Below are positions 36,040 to 47,576 of a DNA stretch of 64,000 nucleotides, piece after piece. Position 1 is the stretch's first letter, and the number at the start of each line of letters is the position of its first letter. The notes beneath the pieces were generated by a model. The model did not search any database, was not told where the DNA came from, and was given only the letters and a program-made list of their open reading frames with translations. The position numbers and the translations under genes were made by a program. Origin of the DNA: Peromyscus leucopus (lineage: Eukaryota > Chordata > Mammalia > Rodentia > Cricetidae); the NCBI RefSeq assembly GCF_004664715.2, contig NC_051065.1:147509487-147573486 (forward strand), written 5' to 3'.

Positions 36040-37216
36040 ATATGTCCTATTTAGGGGTGAGCATTCTGCTTATTCACTGTACTTTGACCAATTGTGGGTC
36101 TTGATGTTAATCATCATCTACAGCAAATTGAAGCTTCTCTAGAAAGAGTTGATACACTAATACCGGTTTAATGATAAGATTTTAAGATTCAATACATTAT
36201 GTCCCTTTAGTTAATAACAGTAATAGATTCTCACATATGGCCTATGATCTGTCTAGCCATAGGTTCTTAGCCCAACAATGGTTTCAGGTGTGTGCTTCAT
36301 TTTATGGAACAAAACTTTAATCAGAGAGTTGTTGGTTGCTGTCAAGATGTTGCAGCCACTATTGCACCAGTGGGCAGGTCTTGCCAGGTCAATCATAATT
36401 GTAGCTCCCAGGATTCAGTTCTGGATCATATTGATGATTACTTTTCTTCTCCAGTAGCATAGATAGCACCTTTGATCACTATGATAGCTAGCTAGTAGTG
36501 TTGAACTTTCTAGGTCAATGACGACTTGATTTTTTAATGTGGTCTGCAGCAACAAGGTCTTATTATAAAATTCTGGAGCATTACTCACAATAGATAAGTT
36601 ATAGAACAAACCTAGTTGTCCAATAGTAGAGGAATGGATAAACAAAATGTGGTATAGGTGTACAATGGAATTTTTCACCCATAAAGAAATCAAAGTAATG
36701 GCATTTGCAGGAAAATGTATGCTAGTAGGGATAATTGTATTAACTGGATTAAACCAATCTCACCATGAAATACAGCATATGTTTCTCCTTTGTGATCCTT
36801 AGATTTTAGACAGATGCATAAACTCCGGTTGCACACAGGACATGAAAATAGAAGTAAAATCTTCTAGAGGAAAGAGGGATTGATAGGAGGCATCAGGGAG
36901 AGAAAGGGCAAAGTCAGGAAGTATGTGGGAAATGAACTCAGTGTGTACTCTGTAGGTATGTGAAAATGTTCTATGCCATTGTACCACATCAAAGAATAAC
37001 ACAATGAAACTTTTCAAAAGTAATAAAGTAAATTAAAACTAAGAAAAACATTCTGAAGAGTAGTCAAGAATGATTGCAACAACCTATAATGTTTGGGAGT
37101 CTGCCGGACCTACAACTAAAAAGAGGTAATACATTCCTGCCACTGGGGTTTTAGTTATGAGCACTGTCTAGTATGGACATTGTTTCCCAATTATAGGATA
37201 ACTCCATTTTAACTTG
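36040..37216 (+). mobile_element. Mostly anonymous sequence with an L1 remnant at about 36560-36780
   Basis: Homology to the left gene's 5' flank ends near 36040. An ORF2-end fragment is recognisable by ATGGATAAACAAAATGTGGT and TACAATGGAAT. No gene is seen. Confidence 0.5.
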
Positions 37217-37235
37217 TGTGCGTGTGCGTGTGCGT

Positions 37236-37271
<36 letters not shown>

Positions 37272-37322
37272 AGTGTGTGTGTGTGTGTGTGGTGTGTGTG
37301 TGTGTGTGTGTTTGTGTGTGTG
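37217..37322. repeat. (TG)n/(CGTGTG)n microsatellite
   Basis: TGTGCG hexamers give way to an interrupted TG tract. Confidence 0.95.
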
Positions 37323-37429
37323 GTCCTCCTGGTCCCTTAGAAATATCCTAGCCTCTATGGGCATTACACACAAAACACATATCTGAAGATTCAAAGCTAA
37401 CATCCACAACTGAGAAAAAAAGAATGTAC

Positions 37430-38830
37430 AACTGTGTCTCTGGGTCTGGATTGCCTAATTCAGAATGAATGTTTCCACCTTCATTCATTTACCTGAAAAT
37501 TTCATAATTTCATCTTTCTGAACAGTTGAATAATATTCCATTGTGTAAATATACATTTTCATTAGTCATTTGTCAGTTGATGGACATCTAGGCTTTTTCT
37601 TCTCCTGGCTATTGTGAGCAGAGCATCAATAAACATGTATGAACATGTGTCTCTAGATTAGGATACGAAGTCCTTTGGGTAAATGCCCAAGAGAGGTATA
37701 GCTTGATCGTGTGGCAGACATTATTTTTAGCCTTCTGAGGAACTCCACACTGATATTTACAGTCATTACTCCAGTTTGCACTCCTGCTGGCAATGAATAA
37801 AAGTCTTCCCCTTTCCCACATCCAGCTCAGCATTTGTTGCTGCTGGGTTTCATTGTTGTTGTATTGTTTTGCTTTGCTTTGCTTTGCATTAATCACTCTG
37901 ACTTGAGTGAAATAAAAATCTCAAAGAATTTTTAAAATGTGTGGCTAAGGATTTTTTTTCAGTTGTTTTCTTTCTTTTCTATTGATTTGTTCAATTCCTT
38001 TCCCTTTTTTGGTGGGAGAAGGAAGTACTTTCCTTTTTCTAAAGTTCTTTGTATATTATAGATAGTAACTCCCTGTCATATGTACAGCTGGTAGAGAATT
38101 TTTTTCTCATTCATGGACAGACTTTGCTATTCATAAGACTTTGGTTTCATCAGGTCCAATTTATTAATTGTTGGTATTAATGCCTGGATGATTGGAGTGG
38201 TTCACAAAGTCTTTTCCTGTGCCATTGAAGTCAAGCATATCCCCTACTTTCTGCCCCATCCCATTCAGGGTCTGAAATCTTATGTGAAAGTCCTTGATCC
38301 ACTTGCGGTTGAGTTTTGTGCAGGATCAGTAATAAGGATCTAGTTTTGTTCTTCTGTATGTAGCTGTCCAGTGTGATCAGCACCGTGTGTTAGAGATGCT
38401 GTCCTTTCTCCAACCTGCATTTTTGGCCTCTTTGTCAGAACTTAAGGGGCTTTTTTGTCTATTTTTATTCCAGTACTATATGTCTTCATTACTGATGCTC
38501 TGTGGTATAATTTGAAATCTTGGACAGTGATATTTCCTGCAGGGTTTGGTTTGGTTTGGTTTTTGTCTTTGGTGTTCAAGATTATTTTGGCTATCCTGGG
38601 TCTTTTGTATCTTAAGATAACAGTTAAGATTATCTATTCAATTTCTGTGAAGACTGTGTTAAAATTTTAAGGGTTATGCATTGACTCGGGAGATTGCTCT
38701 TGGTAGGCTGGCCATTTTCACAACATTAACCCTGGTCTGCCGTAACCAGGGGATATCTTTCTATCTTCTGGTTTCTTCCTCTACTTCTTTCCTTGGTGTC
38801 TTAAAGTTTTGAAACAGACATTAAGAAACA
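37430..38830 (-). mobile_element. Old L1 ORF2 fragment, minus orientation
   Basis: Read on the plus strand it is reversed ORF2: AATATTCCATTGTGTAAATA, CAGTTGATGGACATCTAGGC, TTTGGCTATCCTGGG-like words in the expected order. It is heavily diverged, with no long frame. Confidence 0.85.
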
Positions 38831-40124
38831 AGTTTTTAAGGTCAGAGCAGTTCAGCCAGGGCTGGCTTGAGTTCATGGGTGATTTAGTCATAAAGGGGGG
38901 GAGGGGGATGTGGTTATAGCACATTACCTTGTGTTTCCAGTTCCTTCCTCAGGGAGGAAGAGATGCACACTGAAGGACTGGATCATCTGATGGTGCAGAG
39001 AGAGAAAACACTCCCCACAGCTGCACCAGAGAAGCAGCTTAAGGCTGCCTTTGCTTTTCCTCATCTGTGTGAGCTCCAACTGTGCTGTCCGCTCTGACTC
39101 ACTGGGAACCCTGAACTCCACTGTCTGCTTCCTTCTATCCTTCTGTGCTGTGTTTCTAGATTATGCTCCACATCACCTTGATAAAGCGACAAGGTGATAG
39201 AACAAAGGCCAACAGAAGAACAGCCCAGGATAAAATATAAAATCAAAGATGACAAAGTGGTAAGGAAAAACGGAAAGCTCCGGGAACAGGCAGAATCATG
39301 GATAGGTTCAACTCAGGTGTGAAGATGAAAGGAAAACATTTTAGCCTTTCCAGAGAGCTAGATGTAAAACTGAGTCCTTAATGCATAATCCTTCGTAGGA
39401 CTTTGAAACCGGATTTATCCTGCTCTTTATATGATGATTGGTGTCGAAAAGACAGACCTATCATAACAGGAGGAAGAACAGTGTGGTGTGTGACCTTGAT
39501 TGTTCTTCTTTGCCCTTCTCAGGGGGCTAGAAAATTGTAGCCATGGTGTGGGAAGCTGAAGCCAGTCAAGATGATACACCTAGGCTGGCAGGGGCTACAG
39601 ACCCTCTTCATGTTCTAATGTAAGCTCTGAACTCTTTGATGGATTTTCTTTCACAAATACTTTAAAGCAAAAATTACAAATAATATGTTTTAATTTTTAA
39701 TTCCTTAATATAAACAGTATGAGCTGGTTTTGCACCTCCCAAAAAGCATCTCTTTTCTAAATTTTCTGTAAATATTAAAACCCTTTGTTAAAGAAAAGAA
39801 CAATCATTTTGATCTCAAGTAACCTCATTGATCACTGTTATTTGCCCTAAGGTTGAATTGGATCCTTACAACCTAGACATAAAGGCCAACCAGAAACAGA
39901 CGGGCAGTTCCAGATCCAGCAGCTCAACTTGAATCATCTAAGCTTGTGAAAATGGGTTTAGGTGGCTGAAGAGTACTGGAGCCCTCAGCTGCCTTGGGGA
40001 GCAGAAGTAACTTTGCACTCAAAAAATACTAGCAGGCCATCAAAACTTCAGGCAACAGTTCATAGTTAACAGAATGCAACCACAACACCAAGAGATATGA
40101 TACATATATAATGAAAAATCCATG
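38831..40124. other. Anonymous sequence
   Basis: I see no recognised gene or repeat. A minus-strand frame at 39061-39255 begins with a hydrophobic run but matches nothing I know. Confidence 0.5.
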
Positions 40125-40300
40125 CCGGGCTGGGTGGCACATGCCTTGATCCCAACACTCGGGAGGCAGAGTCAAGTGGATCTCTGTGAGTTCAAAGCCA
40201 GCCTGGTCTACAGAGTGAGTTCCAGGATAGACTCCAAAAAATACACAGAGAAACCTTGTCTCAAAAGAACCAACCCTCCCCCCCCACCCCACCCCCCTGC
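40125..40300 (+). repeat. B1 SINE
   Basis: GGCACATGCCTTGATCCCAA, GAGTTCAAAGCCAGCCTGGT and AAACCTTGTCTCAAAAG are present. It is followed by a C-rich tract. Confidence 0.92.
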
Positions 40301-40539
40301 CAAAATGCAAAGAAATAGAGGGTTCATGTAGCTCAAATACATGAGGTCGTTTTTCCTCAGATTTACAATTTAAAATAAGTATGTTTAATGTGCCATTAGG
40401 AAAAAATCAATATTGAGAATTTCTATGAAGAACTGGGAATTCTTTAAAAGTAAATGGTTAAAGTTAAGGGTTGAAGAATGCAATGTCTGCTATTAAGTAC
40501 TCAGTGGCTGGGTCATCCAACCTGTAATCATTGTGAGAT

Positions 40540-40961
40540 CATTGGGACACATCTGCTAAGTGTGGAGAGGCCAGAGCCCGCAGGCTTTGCAAACTCCGGG
40601 TTCTGAGTGGTGCTTTCCTGTGAACACAGCAACAACGGGTGGAAAGCACTGAATCCAGACTCCATGCTCAGACCTAAGCCAGTCAGAGGTCCATGGAGGA
40701 AGACGCTGCACCTTCCTGCAAAGGAAGAGCTGTTGGGATGCCAGTACAGACTGTTCAGTCCGCTGCGGCCACCCGATCTGAGCTGGGTGCAGAGGGCCAG
40801 CAGGGTGAGGGGCAGTGTCACAGTCCCTGAGGCCACAACAGGTGCAACTGAGAGCAGGCACACATGGCCACAGGAGCCTGGCCTGGATAGAGGGAAGGGC
40901 TTCAGGCAGCAGTGCCCTCCTGTGCTCAGCATCTCCCTGAGTCGGGCACTACAGGAGCCTT
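40540..40961. other. GC-richer anonymous block
   Basis: Overlapping frames occur on both strands (for example a 164-codon minus frame at 40528-41022), but it runs into a DNA transposon and I recognise no product. I do not call a gene. Confidence 0.4.
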
Positions 40962-41178
40962 TCTCAACCTTCCTAAGGATGTGACACTTTAATACAGTTC
41001 CTCGTTTTGTGGTGACCCCCAACTATAGAGTTATTTTCATTGCTGATTCATAACTGTAATTTTGGCACTGTTATGAATCGTAATGTAACTAGCTGCGTTT
41101 TCCAAAGGTCTTAGGCAACCCCAGTGAAAGGGTCATTGAACCTTCCTAGTGATCGTGACACACAAGTTGAGAAGCCAT
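40962..41178 (+). mobile_element. URR1-like hAT DNA transposon remnant
   Basis: The near-palindromic ends (TCTCAACCTTCCTAA... and ...CACAAGTTGAGAAG) and the body (TTTAATACAGTTCCTC, TTATGAATCGTAATGTAA, AAAGGGTCATTG) are those of the rodent URR1 type. Confidence 0.8.
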
Positions 41179-42831
41179 GTGCTGCACAGACCAGAAGATC
41201 TGAGTTCTGCTGGGGACGAGGGTGACCACGCCCTTCTCCACCTGGTTCACCACTCTCCCTGCTCCCACCCAGCAGTGCTCATCCAGGACAGAGGCTCTGG
41301 TGTGATGGCGGCCTCACACTACATGTTCACACAGTGCCCTTCCTGAGGTGCCTGGGGAGCTGGAAATGGAGCCCCAGTAGCTGGTTGCACTGCTGGGGTC
41401 TCCCCTCCTCCCCACTGTGAGGACCTTAGGTACAAAGGACCCAGCCCAGTGCCCAGTACCTTCCTATCTCACTGTGCATGCTGCACATCTCGTCTGTGGT
41501 CTGAGCAGCTCTTGCTGCTGGGTGCCTTTTCAGGTATCAGGTCCAGCTGAGGCTATGCAAGAGACAGAAAGCCAAGTTTCAGTATCTGACCCCAGACACT
41601 CACAGGGATGCTTGGAAATACTGGCTATTCTGCAAAATGAGCAAATAAGGTGCACAGGAAGGTCGAGAGATTGCAGAGGCCTCCCCAACGCACAGCAGTT
41701 CAACCAATCAGACACCAGTGCACAAGTATTGACAGTAAGTCTGAGCAAACATTTCTTAGAACTCCAGGAACAGAAAAGGAAAGCCTGGCCCAGCCACTCC
41801 CACAGATTATTCCAGAGAAGTAGGTCTAGGAGCTAAGACACTCAACAGTGCCACTGTCCTCGCCTTCCCTTGGAGGCTTGTCCTTTCCCCTGGGTTTGTT
41901 CTAGCAAGTGTCAGGGCTAAAACAGGACATCATCTGCAGTAAAAGCGAAGCTTAAAACATTTTAGCCACATGTAGCAGCTCACACACACCCCAGAAACAG
42001 CTACTGTGGGGAAGCATAGGCTCCATGTGACAGGAGACTGGGCTCCTGGGATGGGCTCAGGTGATCAGAATCCTCCTGGCTCGTGACCCCTTCCCTACAA
42101 GAACACAAACAGCTCCTCTCTGGTCCACAGAGAAACTTCCATGCCCTGGCATTATGGGAATTTTCCAGGAAAGGCTGGATTAAAACAATTCCCTGTTGCC
42201 CCAGTGTGGTTTAAATTACAAACCACAGGTCTCTCCTCTCCCGATACCTCTGCTCCACTTCTGAACCAAAAGTGACACTTGTTTCCCATTACTTGGGCAG
42301 CACCTGATCCAAGCACTCAAGACCAGAGCAGGACGATCATGATATTAAGGGGTGTTTGGTACATTAGAAATTGTTCAACTTTGTAGAAATAGAAGGTGAT
42401 TGGATGAGCTTTGAAGAATCTTAGTTTGAATTAAAAACTTATTTCAGTTGAAGAGGTTGATGAATTACCCAAACCCTGGAGCTAAAAGAAATAGCTGATT
42501 CAATGTTTCTTACAGGATCATTCATTGACCTGGGCTCACCTGGGAAATATATAGTTTAATATCACCCTGCAAACACAGACCCTATTTAATTTTGTGACAT
42601 GTCTATGTATTTAAAAGTGCTCTGAGGAAAATTAAAGAGCACATAATATACAGAGTATCATGAAGCCATACAACACTGAGTACTGGGGCGGTGTTATAGT
42701 TCAAGTTCACTCTACAGTGCAGTCAGAGGAGCTTAGTAAAGTGGGACCTTTCTGCTTCTTTTGTTCCATCCCTGTTGTAGAAACAATAAATGGAAAGTTC
42801 ACTTTAAACAAAGTAAAAGTGCCCCCAGATG
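41179..42831. other. Anonymous sequence
   Basis: I see no supported gene. The plus-strand frame at 41417-41836 (139 codons) is not recognised and is probably chance. Confidence 0.45.
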
Positions 42832-42972
42832 TCAGGCAGTGATGGCCCACACCTTTAAAACCAGCACTTGGGAGACAGATCTCTGAATTTGAGTCCAGCT
42901 TGGTCTACAGAGCAAGTTCTGGAACAGCCAGGGTTGCACAAAGAAATCCTGTCTGGGGAACAAAAAAAAAAT
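42832..42972 (+). repeat. B1 SINE
   Basis: GGCAGTGATGGCCCACACCT, GAGTCCAGCTTGGTCTACAG and an A tail are visible. Confidence 0.9.
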
Positions 42973-43796
42973 CCACCCAGAATTATTGTGCACCTTCTTC
43001 TCTGGGAAGTGAAATTGTAAATCTGAAAACACATGAAACTGAAACCTGCATAGAAAGAACTTGAGTTTGATTGTGGTCAGGAAATGAGCAGCTAATGAAA
43101 GGCACAGTTGCAGGAACTCTGGGGTCACATTGGGATGGCCATGTGTAGATAAGATCCCACTTCTGTGTGGAGTCTTCACAAAGAAATCTCACAGGAAGCA
43201 AGTCAATAGCAATTTCAAGGAGCTGAGTGCTGGGAGAAATAGGATGATGATGGTGAAGTGAAAATTCAGATCCAAGAGAAGTTCTGGAGACCAGTGTGCA
43301 CCGTGGTGACAACAGTCAATAGTATTACAGCGTGACAGGAATTTGTTTAGGAAGACCTTAAGTGTTCTTTCTGCACAAACACAAATGAATGGCCACTGCC
43401 TTCAGTAATGCATGTGTTAGCTAACTGGTAATCATTTCCTAGTATATACATACATCAGATCAGCACATCGATATCTTAAGCATACAGAAGTTTATTTGTA
43501 AATTATACATCAACAAAGCCAAAGAGGAAAGACAAACAGCAGATGGGAACAGAACCACAGCATCCAATCAATGAGTAAAACTTTAGCATCAGACAGACCT
43601 TAGCAGAGAGCCATATATGTGCATTCTGTATGTGCACAAAAGGCTCTCTAGTATAGTGGCTGGAAGGGAGAAAATGCTTCTTTTATGAATGAAAATGGAT
43701 GAATAAGAGTAAATGTGAGCCAATGTTTTCATAAGTGGAAGAATCTGTGACCCAGCTACATAAAATTCTGCAGACATCAAGAATTTACTAAGAGTC

Positions 43797-43945
43797 TGGG
43801 TGCAGAGTCAAATGCCTTTAATCCCAGCACTCAGGAAGGAAAGGCAGGAGGATCTTTGTAGTATGAGACCAGCCTGGTCTACATAGTGAGTTCTAGGACA
43901 GCCAGAGCTACATAGTGAGACCCTGACTAGAGAGAGAGAGAGATT
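43797..43945 (+). repeat. B1 SINE (shared with 49038)
   Basis: GCCTTTAATCCCAGCACTC and GAGACCAGCCTGGTCTACAT are present, ending in GA repeats. It is present in both copies of the segment. Confidence 0.9.
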
Positions 43946-44072
43946 ACTAAAACCCTGGTTTAGAGATACAATTCCAAGCATCCATGTTTGATCACTATAA
44001 GGCCCCTCTAGCTATCTCCATGATTATGGATTCCACACCAACCTCGTCATGTGTCCATAGAGAATGTTTGAT

Positions 44073-44219
44073 TCATAAATATAGCTGCATCATCTCACTA
44101 ACTGACCTATAATAACCATCATAAGAGAAGTCACTCCAGCCCCATCCTTTAACGTTTGGGTGATAATTTAGCACAACACAAAATTCCTTCTTACTACTGG
44201 GTTATTCTGAGTACCAAGT
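44073..44219 (-). pseudogene. Clec4a: Broken Clec4a-like exon 6
   Basis: The acceptor CTTTCAG is followed by an exon-6 body whose second half still reads CVVLNYHPNVKGWGWSD and ends MMQLYL-stop. The first half is ruined: the FWHxGEP segment is mutated, and a TAA precedes PSSKKEF in the same frame. Two of the core cysteines after WGWSD are also replaced (SYDGYYRSVSEM). No exon 5 or 4 is visible in the roughly 2.6 kb up to gap 2. It is more diverged from the complete gene than the left cassette is. Confidence 0.75.
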
Positions 44220-44584
44220 CTGAAAGAGAAAAGGGTGAGGGTAATTCACAATAATTACTTTGAAAAGGGATAGAGGCAATAAGGGTCTGAAAACTGTGAG
44301 TGAACTTTGTGGAAATCAAGGTCATGTGTGCCCAAATTACCCCTTCCCCACTACTCATTTAGTTTCTCCTCCTCCACTTTAATCTCTGGCTTTCCCTTGA
44401 AAACTGAGCCCACAGCACCTGATTATATCATGTAGAATGCAGGCAAGTATCCCAAAGGCTCACCTCTATTTGATCATTCCTCCACCCTTTCTAAGGCTTT
44501 CTTATCTGATGAAATATTTCACATCAGTACTATGGGCCAATAGTTTCATCCTCTTCTAAATAACATTTTTATTTACTCTTTGAG

Positions 44585-44718
44585 GGTTTTTTTTTTTTTT
44601 TGGTTTTTTGAGACAGGGTTTCTCTGTATAGCTCTGCACCTTTCCTGGAACTCTCTTTGGAGACCAGGCTGGCCTCGAACTCACAGAGATCCGCCTGGCT
44701 CTGTCTCCCGAGTGCTGG
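44585..44718 (-). repeat. B1 SINE with 11-bp target duplication
   Basis: It is a reversed B1 between TACTCTTTGAG at 44574-44584 and the same at 44719-44729. It is absent from the paralogous site near 49890. Confidence 0.95.
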
Positions 44719-45246
44719 TACTCTTTGAGATCTTAATACAACGTATTTTGATCTTATTCTTTCCCATTCCCACGTTTTCTGGATCTTCCCCAAACTCCCT
44801 ACCCACCCAACTTCATGTTTATTTTCTCTCATTAAAAGAACAAAAACATGGAGTCCATTTGTGTTTGTCGACTACTCCTGAGCATGGGGCCTGTCCTGGA
44901 GTGTGGTTGATGTACCTAGTGACACTCCACTAGGGAAAGCTGGTTTTCCCTCTTCCAGAAGCTATCAATTGGGAAGAACATCTTTTTTAGGGGTGGGATT
45001 CTGTGCCCACGTCCCCTCTTCCATGCTTTAGTCTGGCTTGAGCTTGTGCAGATCTAATGTATGCTGTCACAGTCTCTGTGAGCTCATGTGTGCATCTGCC
45101 CTTCTTAATGGAATGATTTACAACCTGAGGAACTAATCAAAATATGCATACCTTCCACTTATTATACCTTGGACAAGTAATTTAATTTCTGGTATTCTTA
45201 GTTTCCTATCTTAAAATTTAGGACTACAGTACCATGGTAATAAGTT

Positions 45247-45407
45247 CGGGACTGGAGAGGTGGCTCAGTGATTAAGAGCACTGGTTGTTCTTCTGGAGGT
45301 CCTGAGTTCAATTCCCAGCAACCACATGGTGACTCACAACCATCTGTAATGAGATCTGGCACCCACTTCTGGCCTGCAGGCATACATACAGGCAGAATAC
45401 TGCATAA

Positions 45408-45454
<47 letters not shown>

Positions 45455-45457
45455 ATC
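45247..45457 (+). repeat. B2 SINE with (AAAT)n tail
   Basis: GGAGAGGTGGCTCAGTGATT and AGTTCAATTCCCAGCAACCA are present, then (AAAT)n from 45405. It is absent near 50410 in the other copy. Confidence 0.95.
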
Positions 45458-45486
45458 ATTAAAAACAAAAAAGAATTGTAGCATTC

Positions 45487-45640
45487 GGCCTGGCTGTGGT
45501 GGCACATGCCTTTAATCCCAGCACTTGGGAGGCAGAGCCAGGTGGATCTCTATGAGTTTGAGGCCAGCCTGGTATACAGAGCAAGATCCAGGAAAGGCTA
45601 CAACAGAGAAATCCTGTCTCAAAAAAAAAAAAAAAAAAGG
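45487..45640 (+). repeat. B1 SINE
   Basis: GGTGGCACATGCCTTTAATC and GTTTGAGGCCAGCCTGGTAT are present, with an 18-A tail. It is absent near 50640 in the other copy. Confidence 0.95.
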
Positions 45641-46210
45641 AATTGTAGCATTAAACCCTACTGAGCATGATATGCAAGTACTTTAAAGTGGGAACTCAAA
45701 GGGGATGGGAAGACATAGGAAGGAGGGGAGAAGAGGAACCGTGCTGTGAGAGAACTCTGTCCTAAGACACTCTGCAGCAAACATAAATTCATGAGCTTCT
45801 GTATGCAAATGTGGTTTCAGACGAACTGGACAACATGAGCAAACACTTAAGGGAGGACAGCATCCATTTTGACTGAACAGACAAGTTCTGTCACCACATT
45901 CTAGAGGACCATTGGCCCCTCACCATTGTGTGGGCTCCCACTTCCCACTCAGCTGCCTCCAGCAGGTGGGAAGGCAAAGCTCACATCCCGGTCCTTCTGA
46001 AGCTGCTCCTCTGAGCTCTCTGCTTCCCACTGTCTTCATAACTCACTCATGGGCACTCTCCACTCACTGGGCCACTGGCCACATCCTGACACAGCTCTGG
46101 TTAGCAGCTGTGGAAGGAGGCTGTCTCTCTCCTCATGCCTCTCTTCCCTTAATCCATGCACTGCTCAGCACCAGCCTTGAGCCTTTTGGGTTCACGGCAC
46201 TGTTGGCAAC

Positions 46211-46572
46211 TGCTGTGGATATCGTTCTATATAAATAAAACACTGATGGCCAGTGACCAGGCAGGAAGTAGGTGGCCAGGCAAGAAGTAGGTGGGACAAG
46301 GAGAGAGGAGAATTCTGGGAAGCGGAAGGCTGAGGGGGGACACTGCAGCGACCGCCAGGACAAGCAGCATGTAAAGACTCTGGTAAGCCACCAGCCACGT
46401 GTCAAGATATAGATTTATAAAAATGGGTTAATTTAAGATAAAAGAACAGTTAGCAAGAAGCCTGCCACGGCCATACAGTTTATAAGTGATATAAGCGTCT
46501 GAATGATTATTTTATACGTGGATTGTGGGACTGCAGGGCTTGGGGAACCTGGAGAGAAGCTCTCCAGCAACA
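46211..46572 (+). mobile_element. Solo LTR (362 bp) with perfect 6-bp target duplication
   Basis: It starts TGCTGTGGATATCG and ends CTCCAGCAACA, with terminal inverted TGCTG/CAGCA. GGCAAC flanks both sides (46205-46210 and 46573-46578). The paralogous site at about 51710 is empty (TTGGGAACAGTTGGG). A 6-bp duplication is typical of class II ERVs. Confidence 0.9.
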
Positions 46573-46828
46573 GGCAACAGTTGGGAGAATTAATGGATCA
46601 CAATATACCAGAGGGGAACTTAAGGTAGTTGCTAAAAATGGGATCATTTGAGTCCCTCCTGCAGATGTCAGCCTCCAACTCTTCCGAACACTTCCCTTCT
46701 TGAAATCTCCCCTGACTACTCACATTCAGAAACATAATAAGCAAACAGCACATGTTTTGCTGCCTTGAGTTCCAGCCTCCAGCAGCACAGGGCTTGAGGG
46801 GGAGCCTACGGAACCAGTGGACCTGGAC

Positions 46829-47328
46829 NNNNNNNNNNNNNNNNNNNNNNNNNNNNNNNNNNNNNNNNNNNNNNNNNNNNNNNNNNNNNNNNNNNNNNNN
46901 NNNNNNNNNNNNNNNNNNNNNNNNNNNNNNNNNNNNNNNNNNNNNNNNNNNNNNNNNNNNNNNNNNNNNNNNNNNNNNNNNNNNNNNNNNNNNNNNNNNN
47001 NNNNNNNNNNNNNNNNNNNNNNNNNNNNNNNNNNNNNNNNNNNNNNNNNNNNNNNNNNNNNNNNNNNNNNNNNNNNNNNNNNNNNNNNNNNNNNNNNNNN
47101 NNNNNNNNNNNNNNNNNNNNNNNNNNNNNNNNNNNNNNNNNNNNNNNNNNNNNNNNNNNNNNNNNNNNNNNNNNNNNNNNNNNNNNNNNNNNNNNNNNNN
47201 NNNNNNNNNNNNNNNNNNNNNNNNNNNNNNNNNNNNNNNNNNNNNNNNNNNNNNNNNNNNNNNNNNNNNNNNNNNNNNNNNNNNNNNNNNNNNNNNNNNN
47301 NNNNNNNNNNNNNNNNNNNNNNNNNNNN
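46829..47328. other. Assembly gap, 500 N
   Basis: It is exactly 500 N at the junction between the two copies of the second tandem pair. Confidence 0.99.
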
Positions 47329-47576
47329 AAACAAAAAACAAATGGCCACTGCCTTCAGTAATGCATATGTTGGCTAACCTGTAATGATTTCCTAGTATAT
47401 GCGTACATCAGATCAGCACATCGATATCTTAAGCATACAGAAGTTTATTTGTCAGTTATACATCAACAAAGCCAAAGAGGAAAGACAAACGGCAGATGGG
47501 GGCAGAACCACAGCATCCAGTCAGTGAGTAAAACATTAGCATCAGACAGACCTTAGCAGAGAGCCACAAGTGCTTT

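Larger units (their letters stand above)
43370..46828. repeat. Second tandem pair, left copy (decayed Clec4a 3' segment)
   Basis: It aligns with 47339-51985 once the copy-specific insertions are removed. It starts at AATGGCCACTGCCTTCAGTA and ends in gap 2. It contains a 3' end with AATAAA (43491-43496, minus) and one broken lectin exon. Confidence 0.85.

Noticed and set aside
40528..41022. 164-codon minus-strand frame with a leader-like hydrophobic run
   Set aside because: It extends into a URR1-like DNA transposon, shows no recognised domain and has a competing frame on the other strand.
45912..46238. 108-codon plus-strand frame
   Set aside because: It ends inside a solo LTR, and the paralogue at 51479 does not keep the same frame.
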